Shown in pieces: positions 22,444-33,699 of a stretch of DNA of 64,000 nucleotides. Below the pieces are notes generated by a model that was given only the letters and a program-made list of their open reading frames with translations, searched no databases and was not told the DNA's origin. The stretch is from the NCBI GenBank assembly GCA_963576475.1, contig OY754980.1, forward strand, positions 31,311,976 to 31,375,975, read 5' to 3'. Position 1 is the stretch's first letter. Every line of letters begins with the position of its first letter. The stretch is from Molanna angustata. Taxonomy: Eukaryota; Arthropoda; Insecta; Trichoptera; Molannidae. The position numbers and the translations under genes were made by a program.

Positions 22444-23589
22444 AAATGGAGTTCTACCAAGAATTGTCCGTAGAAAAGTTAAAAAAAGTCAAATATAACA
22501 TATGTTATTTTGCTTATTTTTTAAAACGATCGATTCAAATATACTTACTTGGGCGCACACGATTATAATCTTTAAACACATTCTCATACAATAGTTTCAA
22601 AACGTTGATTTCTATTACTTTACTCCCGCCTTTTGAGTCTAAATATATTATTCCATCGAGAAAATTAGTTAGGCAAAATGATACATTTTCAATTACACTT
22701 TTTCGTACCAATATTGGTAAGAACGAATTGATTCGAAGAATTTTTACTTAATATAGTACTTTCCTTGAGCATTTAGATATATTTTATTTATAAATTGGCC
22801 TTTTCAAACATGATTGTAATGATTTTTATATTTATTTACGTGAGCATTTTCGATCAAAGTCAAAAAAACTATCTCTACACTTCATCCACTCCTCAAACCT
22901 CTAGTACTTGTCCCATCCACCTTTTTTTGTTAAATGATTGTGTTTATATGCTTATATAATATTTTTTAATGTATTTCTTCTTAAGTGAAACCTGTTATTA
23001 GTTTCCCTGTTTATTATTTTCTTACATTTATACCTATTTTATGTGAAAATACATAAAAATAAATAAATATATAAATAGAATATGTAAGTTAAAATAAAAT
23101 TATAATTGACTCCCACTTTCTTTTTCTGTCGTAATCCATTTGGCTTCAAGTCGATCGAGGTAAATATGGGAATAGTCAAGGATACACCCCTGGTCGGTAC
23201 AAACAGGGCTGGCTAATTGAAGCATTGGATGAATATTTCGCTTCAAAGTTTGTTTGACATTTACAAAACTAGACGGAATTTCTCTATTATTAAACAACGC
23301 CGCTGATATGCTGACTGTGGTGTTAATTAATTGATTCAGTGAACAATATTTGATTATTGAAATATCGCTTAGACGTGGAAACTATGGAAGGATAATATCC
23401 AATCAATCCACTCATTTATGAATGAATCGCTGATTTTACTTAAATTTTGGGATATTTTACATTGATTTTTAGGACGGGCAACAATTTTGATATTTTATTT
23501 TTTAACCAGTATCCTAAAAAAAATGGCAGATATAGTAGGTAATTGAAAATAAACGAATTTGATCGAATATATTTTTTTAATTGCACATG
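22444..23589. other. unassigned stretch
   Basis: AT-rich; no gene or classified repeat recognised. A 65-codon minus-strand frame at 23100-23297 has no domain I know. Confidence 0.4.
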
Positions 23590-23725
23590 CAAACAAGATA
23601 CCGTCAACCAGCAGACCCCCTGGACAACCGCCAAAGAGATGGTTCACAAGGACAGCTGGACATCCGCGTCCCAGGAGTGAATCCGAGAATAAACAGTACC
23701 CAGTACTAGAACAAGCAGAAGAAGA
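23590..23725 (+). pseudogene. LINE C-terminal fragment (plus)
   Basis: Reads RPPGQPPKRWFTRTAGHPRP then SESENKQ. This is a decayed GRPPKRWxDDxxRTAGxxWxR tail of an arthropod LINE protein. Confidence 0.55.
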
Positions 23726-23739
23726 AGATTCACAAACAT

Positions 23740-23995
23740 TGGATTGTATTCCCTATCGGGAATCAAATAATATTTTTAATGAAAAACTATTTATATCTCA
23801 ATAGGGACCAAGTTGGGATATAATAGAAGAACCAGGAACTCAAGGCACCTACAGGGCTTACGACCTGTCATTGGCTGGTTTACATGATCATAAAGTGATC
23901 ACGTAAACCAGCCGATGACAGGTCGTAAGCCCTGTAGGTACATTGAGTTCTTGGTTCTTCTATAATATCCCAACTTCGTCTCTATTGAGATATAA
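23740..23995. repeat. fold-back family X, hairpin copy
   Basis: Arms 23794-23890 and 23896-23992 are near-perfect reverse complements of 97 nt around a 5-nt loop (TAAAG). Sequence words: CAAGGCACCTACAGGGCTTA, CGACCTGTCAT-GGCTGGTTTA, GTGATCA. Homologous units lie at 34865-35401, 56285-56961 (two units), and pieces at 41598-41690 (inverted) and about 24665-24765. No coding capacity. Confidence 0.85.
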
Positions 23996-24204
23996 AAAAA
24001 ATCAATAAAAAAAACGAACTTGAATTTGAATACTACAATACAAATTAAATACATATCAAATAATGAGGGATTCTTTAAATATCCTACTTATCATGTTATA
24101 ATAGTGATCTTCTAAATGAGTTTTGGTGTGATGGTTGAACAAAATTACAAAATTTGTTTGACGGTGTTAAATTTTTTTAACAATCTAGCACTACAATAGG
24201 TAGG

Positions 24205-24520
24205 TACATTCAAGAGCTGTGTCAAAAAAGAGCTCTCTGGGAGGCATGTCACACTCAGATCGTCTGGATCACAGAGTAACAACTCCCTAAAGGAGTTGGA
24301 CAGAGTCAACAAAGCGGCTTACTGTGACCGATGCTTTGGTGTGAGCGGTCCAATTAAGTGGAATGCACTATCTCCAAATGTCCGCAGTGCTCAAATCGAG
24401 AGTACTTTCACTGAATGACTGATAACAGCTTTGTTTCGTAGAACAACTTAAACTATAAGCCCCCTTGGAATGATCTTGAATCATTAAACGGCGCTATATA
24501 AAAAATCCTCTATTATTATT
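24205..24520 (+). pseudogene. L2-like LINE 3' end (plus)
   Basis: The plus strand carries a decayed RSSGSQSNNSLKELDRVNKA / CFGVSGPIKWNALSPNVR-like stretch, followed by a 3' tail AACGGCGCTATATAAAAAAT and TATTATTATTATTA. The FGVSGPxxWNxL phrase and the tail match the L2 copy at 18045. Confidence 0.7.
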
Positions 24521-24664
24521 ATTACCAAGATGAGAACTAAATGCATCATTACAAGACAAATGTTCAATAAAGTCTCGCATAATATATCTAAGATAAATTA
24601 TTTTAAATGTTTACTCCAGTAAATACAATATTATGTCGAAACTTTTCTTCTTGTTTCTTCGCGC

Positions 24665-24765
24665 ACGGAAGTGTGTGAGATTTGAACTGCGCCAGAAATA
24701 TTATTTCATTTTTGGCTTCTTTATCTACTTGTACCAATGTGTATGTAATGCAATGTGTACATATA
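24665..24765 (+). repeat. family X terminal piece
   Basis: GCGCCAGA...CTACTTGTACCAATGTGTATGTAAT matches the far end of the family X unit at 56750-56812. Truncated on both sides. Confidence 0.55.
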
Positions 24766-24874
24766 TGTATGCAATTAAAAAAATATTCGAATCAATTTTT
24801 TTTCCATTGGTAGACAGTAAAGTTTAGGTTGCCATAGAAATCCACTGATAAATTATTTGGTTAGTGGGTTCTTG

Positions 24875-25900
24875 TCCAACTGTCGATTTGTTCAGGAGAA
24901 CTTTGTTCTCTTAACATATCGACAATGTATCAAGCCAGAATACGCGAGAATTGTATGGAGAGGTCTACTTTTTTCACGGCTCTTCCAACTTTGAAGTCAA
25001 AAAACACCAACTTAGAGGCTTCGCAGCATATATGTTCCATACACGGATTTACTCAGAATTCGGAGTAGAACATTTCGTGTGTCTGTGTGTGTGTGTGTCT
25101 GTGTGTGTGTCTGTGTGTGTGTCTGTGTGTCCGTCCCCCCCTTATAACTTTTGATCCGCTCAATTTACAGAGCCTAAAATTTCAGAATATATAAACAGTT
25201 ACAGGCCGACAAAACTTTTATACTTGGAATTTTGAATTTTTGTTTCAGTCAGGGGTTATCAACTTTTGAATTTTTATTTTATTTTTCCATTTATCTCAGA
25301 AACCATAAACGGTAGAACGCTGAAAATTGGTACAAACATAGACAAATACAAAATCTCAAATTTGTTTTTTCAAAAAAATTCCAGGGTTTCTCAAACATTT
25401 TTTATTAAGAAAAATATTTTTTTTATGATAAATTTATGAGTTTAACTGCCTATATTTCCAAAACTTTTACAATTATCGAAAAAAGCCGAAACACCCCAAC
25501 TAGATAATTTAATTTTCTATAAAAAATATTAACATTGTAGTAGAAGATCTCAATTTTTTTTTAACAATTTTTTTAAAAATTGAATTTAGTGACGACATCG
25601 CTTCATACATTTTGTATGGCAGTCGCCTATACACAATATGTAAGAAGACTTAATAGTTTGTTACTTCATCTCCAAACATACATACATACCATCATGCAAT
25701 TTGCATATTCTGGGTAGGAAAAAGGATCTTCTTCCATACTATCCTATCTTGACATACATACCTACATATGTTGTATAGAAAACAAAATATCTGAAAATAT
25801 TCAATAATTTGTATCTATGGGTTTATAGTTTGGTACATATTCTTCAACTATACATACTATCGCTATCGACAGTTGGATCTCATGTGTTACATGCAACTAG
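24875..25900 (+). mobile_element. Helitron/Helentron-like non-autonomous element, copy 1
   Basis: Starts TCCAACTGTCGAT and has its complement ATCGACAGTTGGA subterminally at 25865-25877. After that come the hairpin CATGT-GTT-ACATG and CAA, and the end CTAG followed by T. The 5' TC, 3' CTAG, 3' hairpin, asymmetric inverted repeat and internal GTGTGTCT microsatellite are the layout of DINE/HINE elements. No Rep/helicase code; mobilisation would need a trans-acting helitron. The 5' flank is G rather than A. Confidence 0.75.
25081..25137. repeat. GTGTGTCT microsatellite in Helitron-like copy 1
   Basis: Imperfect GTGTGTCT repeat ending in a C run before CTTATAACTTTTGATCCG. It occupies the same place in both full copies, so it is part of the element. 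Confidence 0.9.
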
Positions 25901-25922
25901 TATATATTTAAATATGTTGTTA

Positions 25923-26964
25923 TCCAACTGTCGATTTGTTCAGGAGAACTTTGTTCTCTTAACATATCGACAATGTATCAAGCCAGAATACGCGAGAATT
26001 GTATGGAGAGGTCTACTTTTTTCACGGCTTTTCCAACTTTGAAGTCAAAAAACACCAACTTAGAGGCTTCGCAGCATATATGTTCCATACACGGATTTAC
26101 TCAGAATTCGGAGTAGAACATTTCGTGTGTCTGTGTGTGTGTGTGTGTGTGTGTGTCTGTGTGTCTGTGTGTCTGTGTGTCTGTGTGTCTGTGTGTCCCC
26201 CCCCCCCTTATAACTTTTGATCCGCTCAATTTACAGAGCCTAAAATTTCAGAATATATATACAGTTACAGGCCTACAAAACTTTTATACTCGGAATTTTG
26301 AATTTTTGTTTCAGTCAGGGGTTATCAACTTTTGAATTTTTATTTTATTTTTCCATATATCTCAGAAACCATAAACGCTAGAAAGCTGAAAATTGGTACA
26401 AACATAGACAAATACAAAATCTCAAATTAGTTTTTTCAAAAAAATTCCAGGGTTTCTCAAACATTTTTTATTAAGAAAAATATTTTTTTTATGATAAATT
26501 TATGAGTTTATCTGCCTATATTTCCAAAACTTTTACAATTATCGAAAAAAGCCGAAACACCCCAACTAGATAATTTAATTTTCTATAAAAAATATTCACA
26601 TTGTAGTAGAAGATCTCAATTTTTTTTTAACAATTTTTTTAAAAATTGAATTTAGTGACGACATCGCTTCATACATTTTGTATGGTAGTCACCTATACAC
26701 AATATCAAAGAAGACTTAATAGTTTGATACTTCATCTCTAAACATACAATATACATATACCATCATGCTGTTTTCATATTCCGGGTAGGAAAAAAAGACT
26801 GACCTCCATACTATCCTATCTTGACTACCTAGGTACATGTGTTGTATAGAAAACTAAATATCATAAAATAATAAATAATTTGTATTTATGGGTTTGGTAC
26901 TTATTCTTCAACTATACATACTATCGCTGTCGACAGTTGGATCTCATGTGTTACATGCAACTAG
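25923..26964 (+). mobile_element. Helitron/Helentron-like non-autonomous element, copy 2
   Basis: Same structure as copy 1, only 22 bp downstream and in the same orientation. The flanks here are exactly A (25922) and T (26965), the host AT dinucleotide expected for Helitron insertion. The subterminal repeat GTCGACAGTTGGA is at 26929-26941, then CATGTGTTACATG, CAA and CTAG. The body is almost identical to copy 1, with different microsatellite length, so duplication or insertion is recent. A decayed third copy starts at 36638. Confidence 0.8.
26125..26208. repeat. GTGT/GTCT microsatellite in Helitron-like copy 2
   Basis: (GT)n then (GTGTGTCT)n then a run of C. It is longer than in copy 1. The open frames across both copies are repeat artefacts. 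Confidence 0.9.
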
Positions 26965-27120
26965 TCATAAAAAAATGTTGAATATAATAAACAGTTTAAC
27001 TGGAAAACTTGTTATTTTTTTTCAACATAGAAACTGCAAGACTTTTGTAGAATGATCATTATGACCAAGACTTTGTAAAAATACGCTCCGCAGTATACAC
27101 GTTTCAGACCAAGATCCTAA

Positions 27121-28033
27121 CAGCGGTACTAATAACATTTTCGTGAAAACTCGTTTTAGCCAACTAAACCTCGCACTACGTAAACCACGTATTAGGCACT
27201 AATTCGTGGTTTAGTGGGTTCTTACTAATAATGTAAAAATGTACAAGGACTTAGTAAACCATGGAATACGGAATGAATGTTGTGTGAACGCAGCCATTTA
27301 ACGGGAATTTTTCTTTACTTTATGCTATTTTTTGTTCATTCTCTATGACTTTATTAGCCGTCATCTATGACATCTATCGAGAATCATCGTATTTCTATGT
27401 TTGTCATTGTTTGTTTACTGCATGGTTTTGATGGTTTACTGTTTATGTATCGTCACGTATTGTTTGAATTCCCAATAATTTAACTTATTACAACATAACT
27501 TATTACATTTATTTTAAAACAATTGTCAATGGAAAATAAATATCTTCATTTATTTGCCTTCTTCCAAATAAATCTACGAGATGTCTAACTCCTGCCTTTG
27601 AAAATCTGTACTTTCTTCTAAAATTAATGTCGTCGTAATCAACAAACGGATTACAACGCACCTATGAACACACCTTATAAATTTTGCTTCATCAAAAAAC
27701 TTTCCACCTGCTCAATTTCTTGAAACGATCTTTCAAAATCGCCGATTCTATAATCAAACAGATTGTTGTTCATAATTAAAAAAAAGTATTTCTTTAAAAA
27801 TGACAAAATACAATACGCGCGGTCTATTTGACTTTTGACAGCTCACGAATTCACTATTGCTATTCCAACACTAAACTAGGGGACCGGATGGTTTAGCGTT
27901 ACCATGGTGATATAAACCATGGAATAAAATAGAAGTTTTAAAACTTGGTTATTAGTAAGATTTTTGGCCGTTAGGTTTTAGTCACTCTATTCCATAGTTC
28001 AACCTCGCTACTTTTTCGTTATTAGTACCGCCG
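27121..28033 (-). mobile_element. PIF/Harbinger deletion derivative, copy 2 (inverted)
   Basis: Reverse-oriented homologue of 20758-21689. Ends are CAGCGGTACTAATAAC and the complement of GTTATTAGTACCGCCG, with TAA duplicated at 27118-27120 and 28034-28036. The transposase remnant (YRFSKAGVRHLVDLFG on the minus strand) has the same stop and frame damage as copy 1. Confidence 0.88.
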
Positions 28034-28036
28034 TAA

Positions 28037-30032
28037 GAGTTTTGTATAATATGCTTATCACTACTTTTGTGTAATATGCATTCTTACTAACAGAGGTACC
28101 ATATCTTAGAGGCGCCAAGAAATTCCTCTCCCTATTTTATTTGTTGAGTGCAAAGTGGTTAATGGTAATATTGAGAGGTAGCCAACACATCAATATTCAA
28201 GTCTTCCTCGTCAGACACTCGAATTATTCTCAATTTCTACTCACGTGAGTCTTCCCAGAGTATCAAAATAAGAGTACCTCGCCAAATAGGTAGAGTTAAT
28301 TATGGCACTCACAGACAATAGGCCTTCTGTTACAATATTAGATTACCCAACCTCTCTCTCTCTCTCAGCGCCATCTCTGAGTGGATAACTGAAGCTTGTT
28401 AAAATAAACTTAACTTTTGCTACCTGCCTGCCTGTGTTACAATACATCTTGTATGTTGTTGTATTTCTCCAAAATGTTTGGAATGGAAATAGTATAATTA
28501 TATTATTATCTTGCCGGCATTAAGGGAGTTTAGGGTAAAGCGTTGTATGGAGACTTAACAGATATAGAAATTTAAGAAGTATTCTGTGCTTGGATATCCT
28601 AACAACTTTGTTTAATACGAATGTTGGTACATACATATTAAACAAACACATTCGTTTAAATTATTTCACTCATATAAAATAAGTTTGGATATTATACAAA
28701 AACAATTGAAGGTTTAATAATATCAACCAACATGTTTAAATTAAAAGAGAAAACTTAATTTAAGCCCAGCAATGTAAATATATATTATGTTTATATTATG
28801 TACAAGAAGATGTATAAATAAAATAAATAAATTTGTATTTATTAATTTATCATTATTTATAGTTAAAAAGCCTTCCACATCCTCACCATAATATTTTGGA
28901 AAGTTATAATGTATGTAGGTATGTAAATATATTTATATTTATGTATGTGGGTTTTTTTTTAGTGAGCGCATCAATCAAAAACTAGAATACTTAAAAGGTT
29001 TTTTTTTTAATATTCGGCAACCCACCTTACCCACCCTTAGAAGAGTTATTGGAGGTTAAATATTCTGCATATCGCTTCCTTTGCGACCAGTGAGTAACTT
29101 AGGCAAATTAAAAGTAGACTTTTTAATGTTTCATTATATTATTTTTCATTTTTTCGTAAATTTTCCTACAAAATTTGTCACGAATGAAACGTCAAAATAT
29201 GTACTTTTTCGTAAGCAAATATTTTTTTATATCAATTTCAGAAGTGCGTTTTTATGCGAATATTTGCAAGTATAACATAGCGTTTGAGTGAAAAACATTG
29301 AGAACAAGCTATGTGAAAAAAACACAATGTTATAAAAAAATATTTTTTGCGGGAATCTTCATGTGAAATGATTCTTTATGGAGAATATTTTAAATTAATT
29401 TACGTTATAAGTTATCTGACATTGTTTGCTATTGGTGTTTAAATGAATTTATTTAGTTACATAATTAAAAAAATATCGTTTGATGTTCATAATAAGCAGT
29501 TTCAACAAATCAATGATACCGTATTACTATCGAAGTAATTTGATACTTCTTATGGTTCTAGTCAAATACATATATTGATTGAGTGTCTTTGACGACAATT
29601 TTATAATATTATAACCTTCCAACTTCAAATAAATTATTTACATACCTTTTATCACATCTCTTCTTGAAACTACTTATGTACGATATTTCCATTTTTATTT
29701 TTCTTGAACATATTTTTTTTTATTTTAACGTACCTTTTGATAGGTTAGTAAATACATCACAATAGTAGTATTTTTGAGAGTTTTTACTATCGACTGGTAA
29801 TGAGTTAAAATTTCACAATTGTTTTTATATTTTTTTAATCAATTTCTCAACATGCACCTATCGTGTAGAGAGTGAATACCTACATACCTACTACGAGTTT
29901 TTTCATGATATCTTTGCGTGTATATAATAGATGTATATGCGTATGATATAATATGTAGGAACTATGAAATATTTGTACTCTGTACAGATAATTTCATATT
30001 TTTAAATTGACATGAGATGGAAAAAAAAAGTA
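28037..30032. other. unassigned stretch
   Basis: No gene. Short CT microsatellite near 28355. Some similarity of 29100-29220 to 13050-13150 suggests an old dispersed repeat. Confidence 0.4.
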
Positions 30033-30291
30033 AACTTTGTCTAGACGTAAAAACATATATAAAAATTAATACATCTAGTTTAAACAAAAAAGTATAAAAA
30101 TAATAACTTTTTGGATCAAATAAGAATGATAAGAGTACCTATGACTTATAGGTAATTATAAAAACATTATGTTTAACTATGGAGAACATTAGTAGTATTC
30201 AGCACCTAGCCTGGTGACAAATTTTTGATTTTTTTTATGTGTGGTGGTAAACTATTACACATTTTGAGACCTTTATGATATAAACTATTTT
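30033..30291 (-). pseudogene. LINE C-terminus and 3' region (minus), second copy
   Basis: Homologue of 9432-9700. On the minus strand it reads GLKMCNSLPPHIKKIKN before a 3' region ending TACGTCTAGAC. It is cut at 30291/30292 by the head of a SINE family A copy. Confidence 0.55.
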
Positions 30292-30465
30292 GGGTGATGG
30301 CAAAGCGGTTAGCGTGTTGGGTTAGTAATCCAGTGGTCGCGAGTTCTGAATCCTAGATCCGAGAATCCTGCCACGACCGACTTCCTTCACTTATAGCACA
30401 AGCATATGCTAAATTTAGGTAATGCATGGGGATGTATGTACATGTTACAAAAACATATTAATAAT
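30292..30465 (+). repeat. SINE family A copy with internal duplication
   Basis: Complete head GGTGATGGCAAAGCGGTTAG and B box GTCGCGAGTTCTGAATCC. A short duplication (GAATCCTAGATCCGAGAATCC) follows the B box. Inserted at the end of the LINE fragment at 30033-30291. Confidence 0.83.
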
Positions 30466-30477
30466 AATAATAAACGC

Positions 30478-30648
30478 CGAGTTTAACGCCATATGGCAAT
30501 TTCTTCCAACTAACCAGTGTTTCCATCCCAGATGAACAATATTAGCTTGGGAAAATAATTTAAATAAATTTCTCCTCTGCTGGGTATCGAACGCAGGACG
30601 TTCGCACAGAAATTAAACGGCTTACCAACTGTGTCACGGAGGTCGGCA
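30478..30648 (-). repeat. SINE family C copy
   Basis: The minus strand starts CCGTGACACAGTTGGTAAGC and has a good B box GCGTTCGATACCC, then a body ending in GGAAGAAATTGCCATATGG. It is better preserved than 4945-5072. Confidence 0.75.
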
Positions 30649-30659
30649 AAAAACAATAT

Positions 30660-30893
30660 ACATGTGAACCTAAAATGCATTGACATGGAACTGTTAAATC
30701 TTTCAAAATGCTCTCACATTCTGGATCATGGAGTTTTCAATTTTAGTTTAAAAAAATGTATACAGTAAAAAATGCACTAAATAAAATTTTTGACTTAGAT
30801 ATATTCTATTCTGAGTGTATTTTTCTTTCAATTTGTTCTAAAAAATTTTTTTTTGATAAAATAAACTAATATATATTTTTCTTTTTGTTTCAG
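30660..30893. other. AT-rich stretch ending in a polypyrimidine tract
   Basis: No repeat recognised. The last 25 bases (TTTTTCTTTTTGTTTCAG) make a good splice-acceptor context for the candidate exon that follows. Confidence 0.4.
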
Positions 30894-31097
30894 GTGCTGA
30901 GGATATAAAATATCATACAATCGATCAAAATTTGATCATCAAATTCATCTTGGAATTTCAATATTAAAAGATCAGTCGATTAAACTTACATAATAAAAAA
31001 AAGGGAGTTTAGAAACTAATTATCATAAAAACAATAGCAAGCCATTAATATTGAATACATAGAAAAGTCCCTAACTCGATCACCGGGTGATTCGAAG
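30894..31097 (+). other. candidate non-coding 5' exon
   Basis: Bounded by TTTTTGTTTCAG upstream and AAG|GTTAGT downstream, giving a 204-nt exon on the same strand as the coding exon at 33700. It has stops in every frame, so it could only be 5' UTR. Splice-site matches of this quality also arise by chance in T-rich DNA, so this is a suggestion. Confidence 0.25.
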
Positions 31098-32251
31098 GTT
31101 AGTTTATGAAATTACGAAAATAAGAAGGTGAAGCCAATCACCGGACCAGTATGTTGGCTTTAACACCTAATTTCTCAGATACCACTAAAGAAATACGTGA
31201 CCGGGTTAGCTAAATCACTCCATCTTAAAAAAAATATATATGTATACACCAAACACGTTTTTTCCTATACATCTTTACTAACAATGTACATTCGGAACAC
31301 GTTGTACTTTGAGTAAAGTGGGGTAAAACGAACCACCCAGAAAGATATTTATGTAGCTACCATTGAATAACATAATTTATTACTTATTGATGTTTGCGCG
31401 TCTAAATTGTGTAATTATTACAAAATAATTGTGCTTTTTCTAAACTTAGGTAAGTAAGAAGTATAATCTACTTTTCTGGACGAATTATATTCTGTGTGCT
31501 TTTTTGTTCATTTAAGCTTCTTATTTCATACATTAAAATAAGTAGGTAGTTTGAAATAAAAATAAACTTTCCAGGTAAGAATGCAATCGTATTTTTATTA
31601 AATATAAAATACTGGAAAGGGTTTGGCAAATAAACTGTGCTTCGTAAAGATTACTTATCATTGAATTATTTCAGATTTTTTCTCTTTGCCGTCTGCGGAA
31701 TTAGAGTTTTCTGTTTAAAATCTCATTAAAATACTCCTACTTAAGATGAAAAAATACTCGAGTTTGATGATCACGGTCCCTTCAATTAACAATTTAAATT
31801 TTAAGACTCTCGCCGGTAAAAGTGAATAAATTAATAAATTGGTTCAATTTACCCCATTTTCCTCCAAACGTCTGTTCCGTCGATAAAAAGACATTTTTTA
31901 GATTATTATTATTATTTAAGCAAGTTAAAATAATCGTTATAACTAATTCACTTCCTACCCGGATTCAAACATTCAAAAGGATCATTTCGTTCTTGTTAGA
32001 AATACTTTGTTAGTTAGAGACATTGCAACGTTTTCGATTTATCATTTTTTGATGGCTGTTTTTTTTATCATTACCTTTCTTATTGAGTATATAGATATGA
32101 GAAAGGTTATTCTGGTACCTGGAAGTGGTTGCGTTTACCAGTGCGCATCTTCTGTATAGGTGAAAATTGCAGTTTTAAACATTATTTCAATATACTTTGT
32201 ACTTGCATGCTATTAATTTGTACCTATAAAATCCATTCTTTGTTACTGAAT
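31098..32251. other. unassigned AT-rich stretch
   Basis: No gene or classified repeat recognised. It would be intron if the flanking candidate exons are real. Confidence 0.4.
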
Positions 32252-33136
32252 ATGTCCTTGTTAAACAAGTATATGCATCTTCCTACATTTCCTTTATTAA
32301 GAATAAATGCTTGTACTATAGGTAAACGAAATTGGTCGAGGTAGGATTCGAAATCGCGACCTCTGGATTACTAGCCCAGAGGAGCGATTCTCGTTCTTGT
32401 TTAGCTTTCCATAATGCCTTAAATTCCATAAGATCCTTATAATCCTTAAAATTATAGAAAACGCGATTCTCATTTAAATTTGTAGTGATAGTAAAAGGTA
32501 TACTATCCTTCGCAGGTATCCATACCGTAGCGCTCGCATTAGAGGTGTCACTAACGCTTAGCGCTATCCATAACATCGATCTGTCACTTCACTGACATTT
32601 CAATATTATTTCAATCATTTACATACGTATATAATTTCAAATATAAAAATAATTCATACAATATAATGTTCAATAACATCCTAGAATAAACTTGTATTTT
32701 GAAGGGAGTTGTAACCAACGTGATAAAAATAACAATGCATCTAATGATAAGTAAAAGAAAAAAAAACACTGTACAAATGAACAATAATAATAAAAATGCT
32801 AAAAACAATTATTTGTATAAAGGCTAGGTACCGAATAAAGATGAATAAAAAGAATGTAAAACCAATTAGAATACATTTGATGTCTTCAAATACCTACTAT
32901 TTATTTGAAATAAATCCTTTATCACATGCTTTTACTGGTAAAAAAATGGATACTATCCATAGAATAATTACATCATTCTGTATGGACAACTATCACTCAC
33001 GCGAGAACAAGAATCGTATTTCCTGACATAGCATTCTTTCGCAAGCGCTAGTAGCCATAATTTCTTATCCATAACAACAGTTTAGGATTTGAACGAGAAT
33101 CGCGCCTCTGAGCGCTAACCACTCTCCCATCGCCAA
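32252..33136 (-). repeat. SINE family A copy split by a DNA transposon
   Basis: The tail and body occupy 32252-32380 and the A-box side of the head occupies about 33113-33136 (AGCGCTAACCACTCTCCCAT). Joined, they would restore the family A head, so the intervening roughly 730 bp is a later insertion. Confidence 0.75.
32375..33112. mobile_element. TIR DNA transposon (non-autonomous) inside a SINE
   Basis: The left end CAGAGGAGCGATTCTCGTTC and the complement of the right end CAGAGGCGCGATTCTCGTTC agree at 19 of 20 positions. A further GCGAGAACAAGAATCG lies subterminally on the right. No convincing target-site duplication remains, so the superfamily is unknown; a CAG start would suit hAT-type ends. 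No transposase; the 86-codon minus frame at 32316-32576 crosses the SINE boundary and is not a gene. Confidence 0.7.
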
Positions 33137-33162
33137 TAATGGCTTTCCTTATTTTTTTTTAT

Positions 33163-33345
33163 AAATAAATAAATATATGTCCTTGTTAAACAAGTACCTA
33201 CATATTATACATCTTCCTACGTTCCCTAAAATAAGCATATAAATGCTTGTGCTATAGGTGAACGAAATCGGTCGAGGCAGGATTCGAACTCGCGACCACT
33301 GGATTACTAGCCCAGCGCGCTAACCGCTCTGCCATCGACCCATCT
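33163..33345 (-). repeat. SINE family A copy
   Basis: Near-complete copy with a tRNA-like head (A box TGGCAGAGCGG, B box GAGTTCGAATCC on the minus strand) and TGTTTAACAAGGACATATAT tail. It lies beside the SINE B copy and 350 bp from the host exon. Confidence 0.88.
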
Positions 33346-33365
33346 AATTATTTATTTATTTATTT

Positions 33366-33583
33366 AATATTGCTTCTCGGGCAACTAACAGGTACTATGT
33401 CAAATATTAATTTAACACGCACCCAATAACAAGTTGCCACATTCTGGAGACTTACGTTATTAATCGTCTCACAGATCCAGACTGAAAACACAATTAAAAA
33501 CTGTGTCTCCACCGGGAATCGAACCCGGGACCCTTGGATCAGCAGTCAGATACCCAACCAACTGAGCCACGAAGGCCGACTAA
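33366..33583 (-). repeat. SINE family B copy
   Basis: The minus strand starts GTCGGCCTTCGTGGCTCAGT, with B box GGGTTCGATTCCC perfectly kept. It ends TTGCCCGAGAAGCAATATTA then AAATA repeats. Its head resembles a real tRNA more than any other in the window, but it continues into the SINE body and lacks a closed acceptor stem, so it is not called as a tRNA gene. Confidence 0.88.
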
Positions 33584-33699
33584 TTATGCTAATTATGTAG
33601 AATTATGATGTATTTTATAAATAAAACTGTTGTTTTCGAATAAAATAAAATAAAAATAAATAAATTTAATAGTTATATCATATTTTTTCTTTTTTTCAG

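Noticed and set aside
24951..26335. small proteins with Cys-Val repeats
   Set aside because: Frames run through the GTGTGTCT satellite of the Helitron-like elements.
20755..28036. composite transposon mobilised by the two Harbinger copies
   Set aside because: Each copy has its own different 3-bp duplication, so they inserted separately, and neither encodes a complete transposase.
33500..33583. a tRNA gene
   Set aside because: The A and B boxes are excellent, but the sequence continues into a SINE body, has a sister copy at 9203, and lacks a closed acceptor stem. The same applies to the family A heads.
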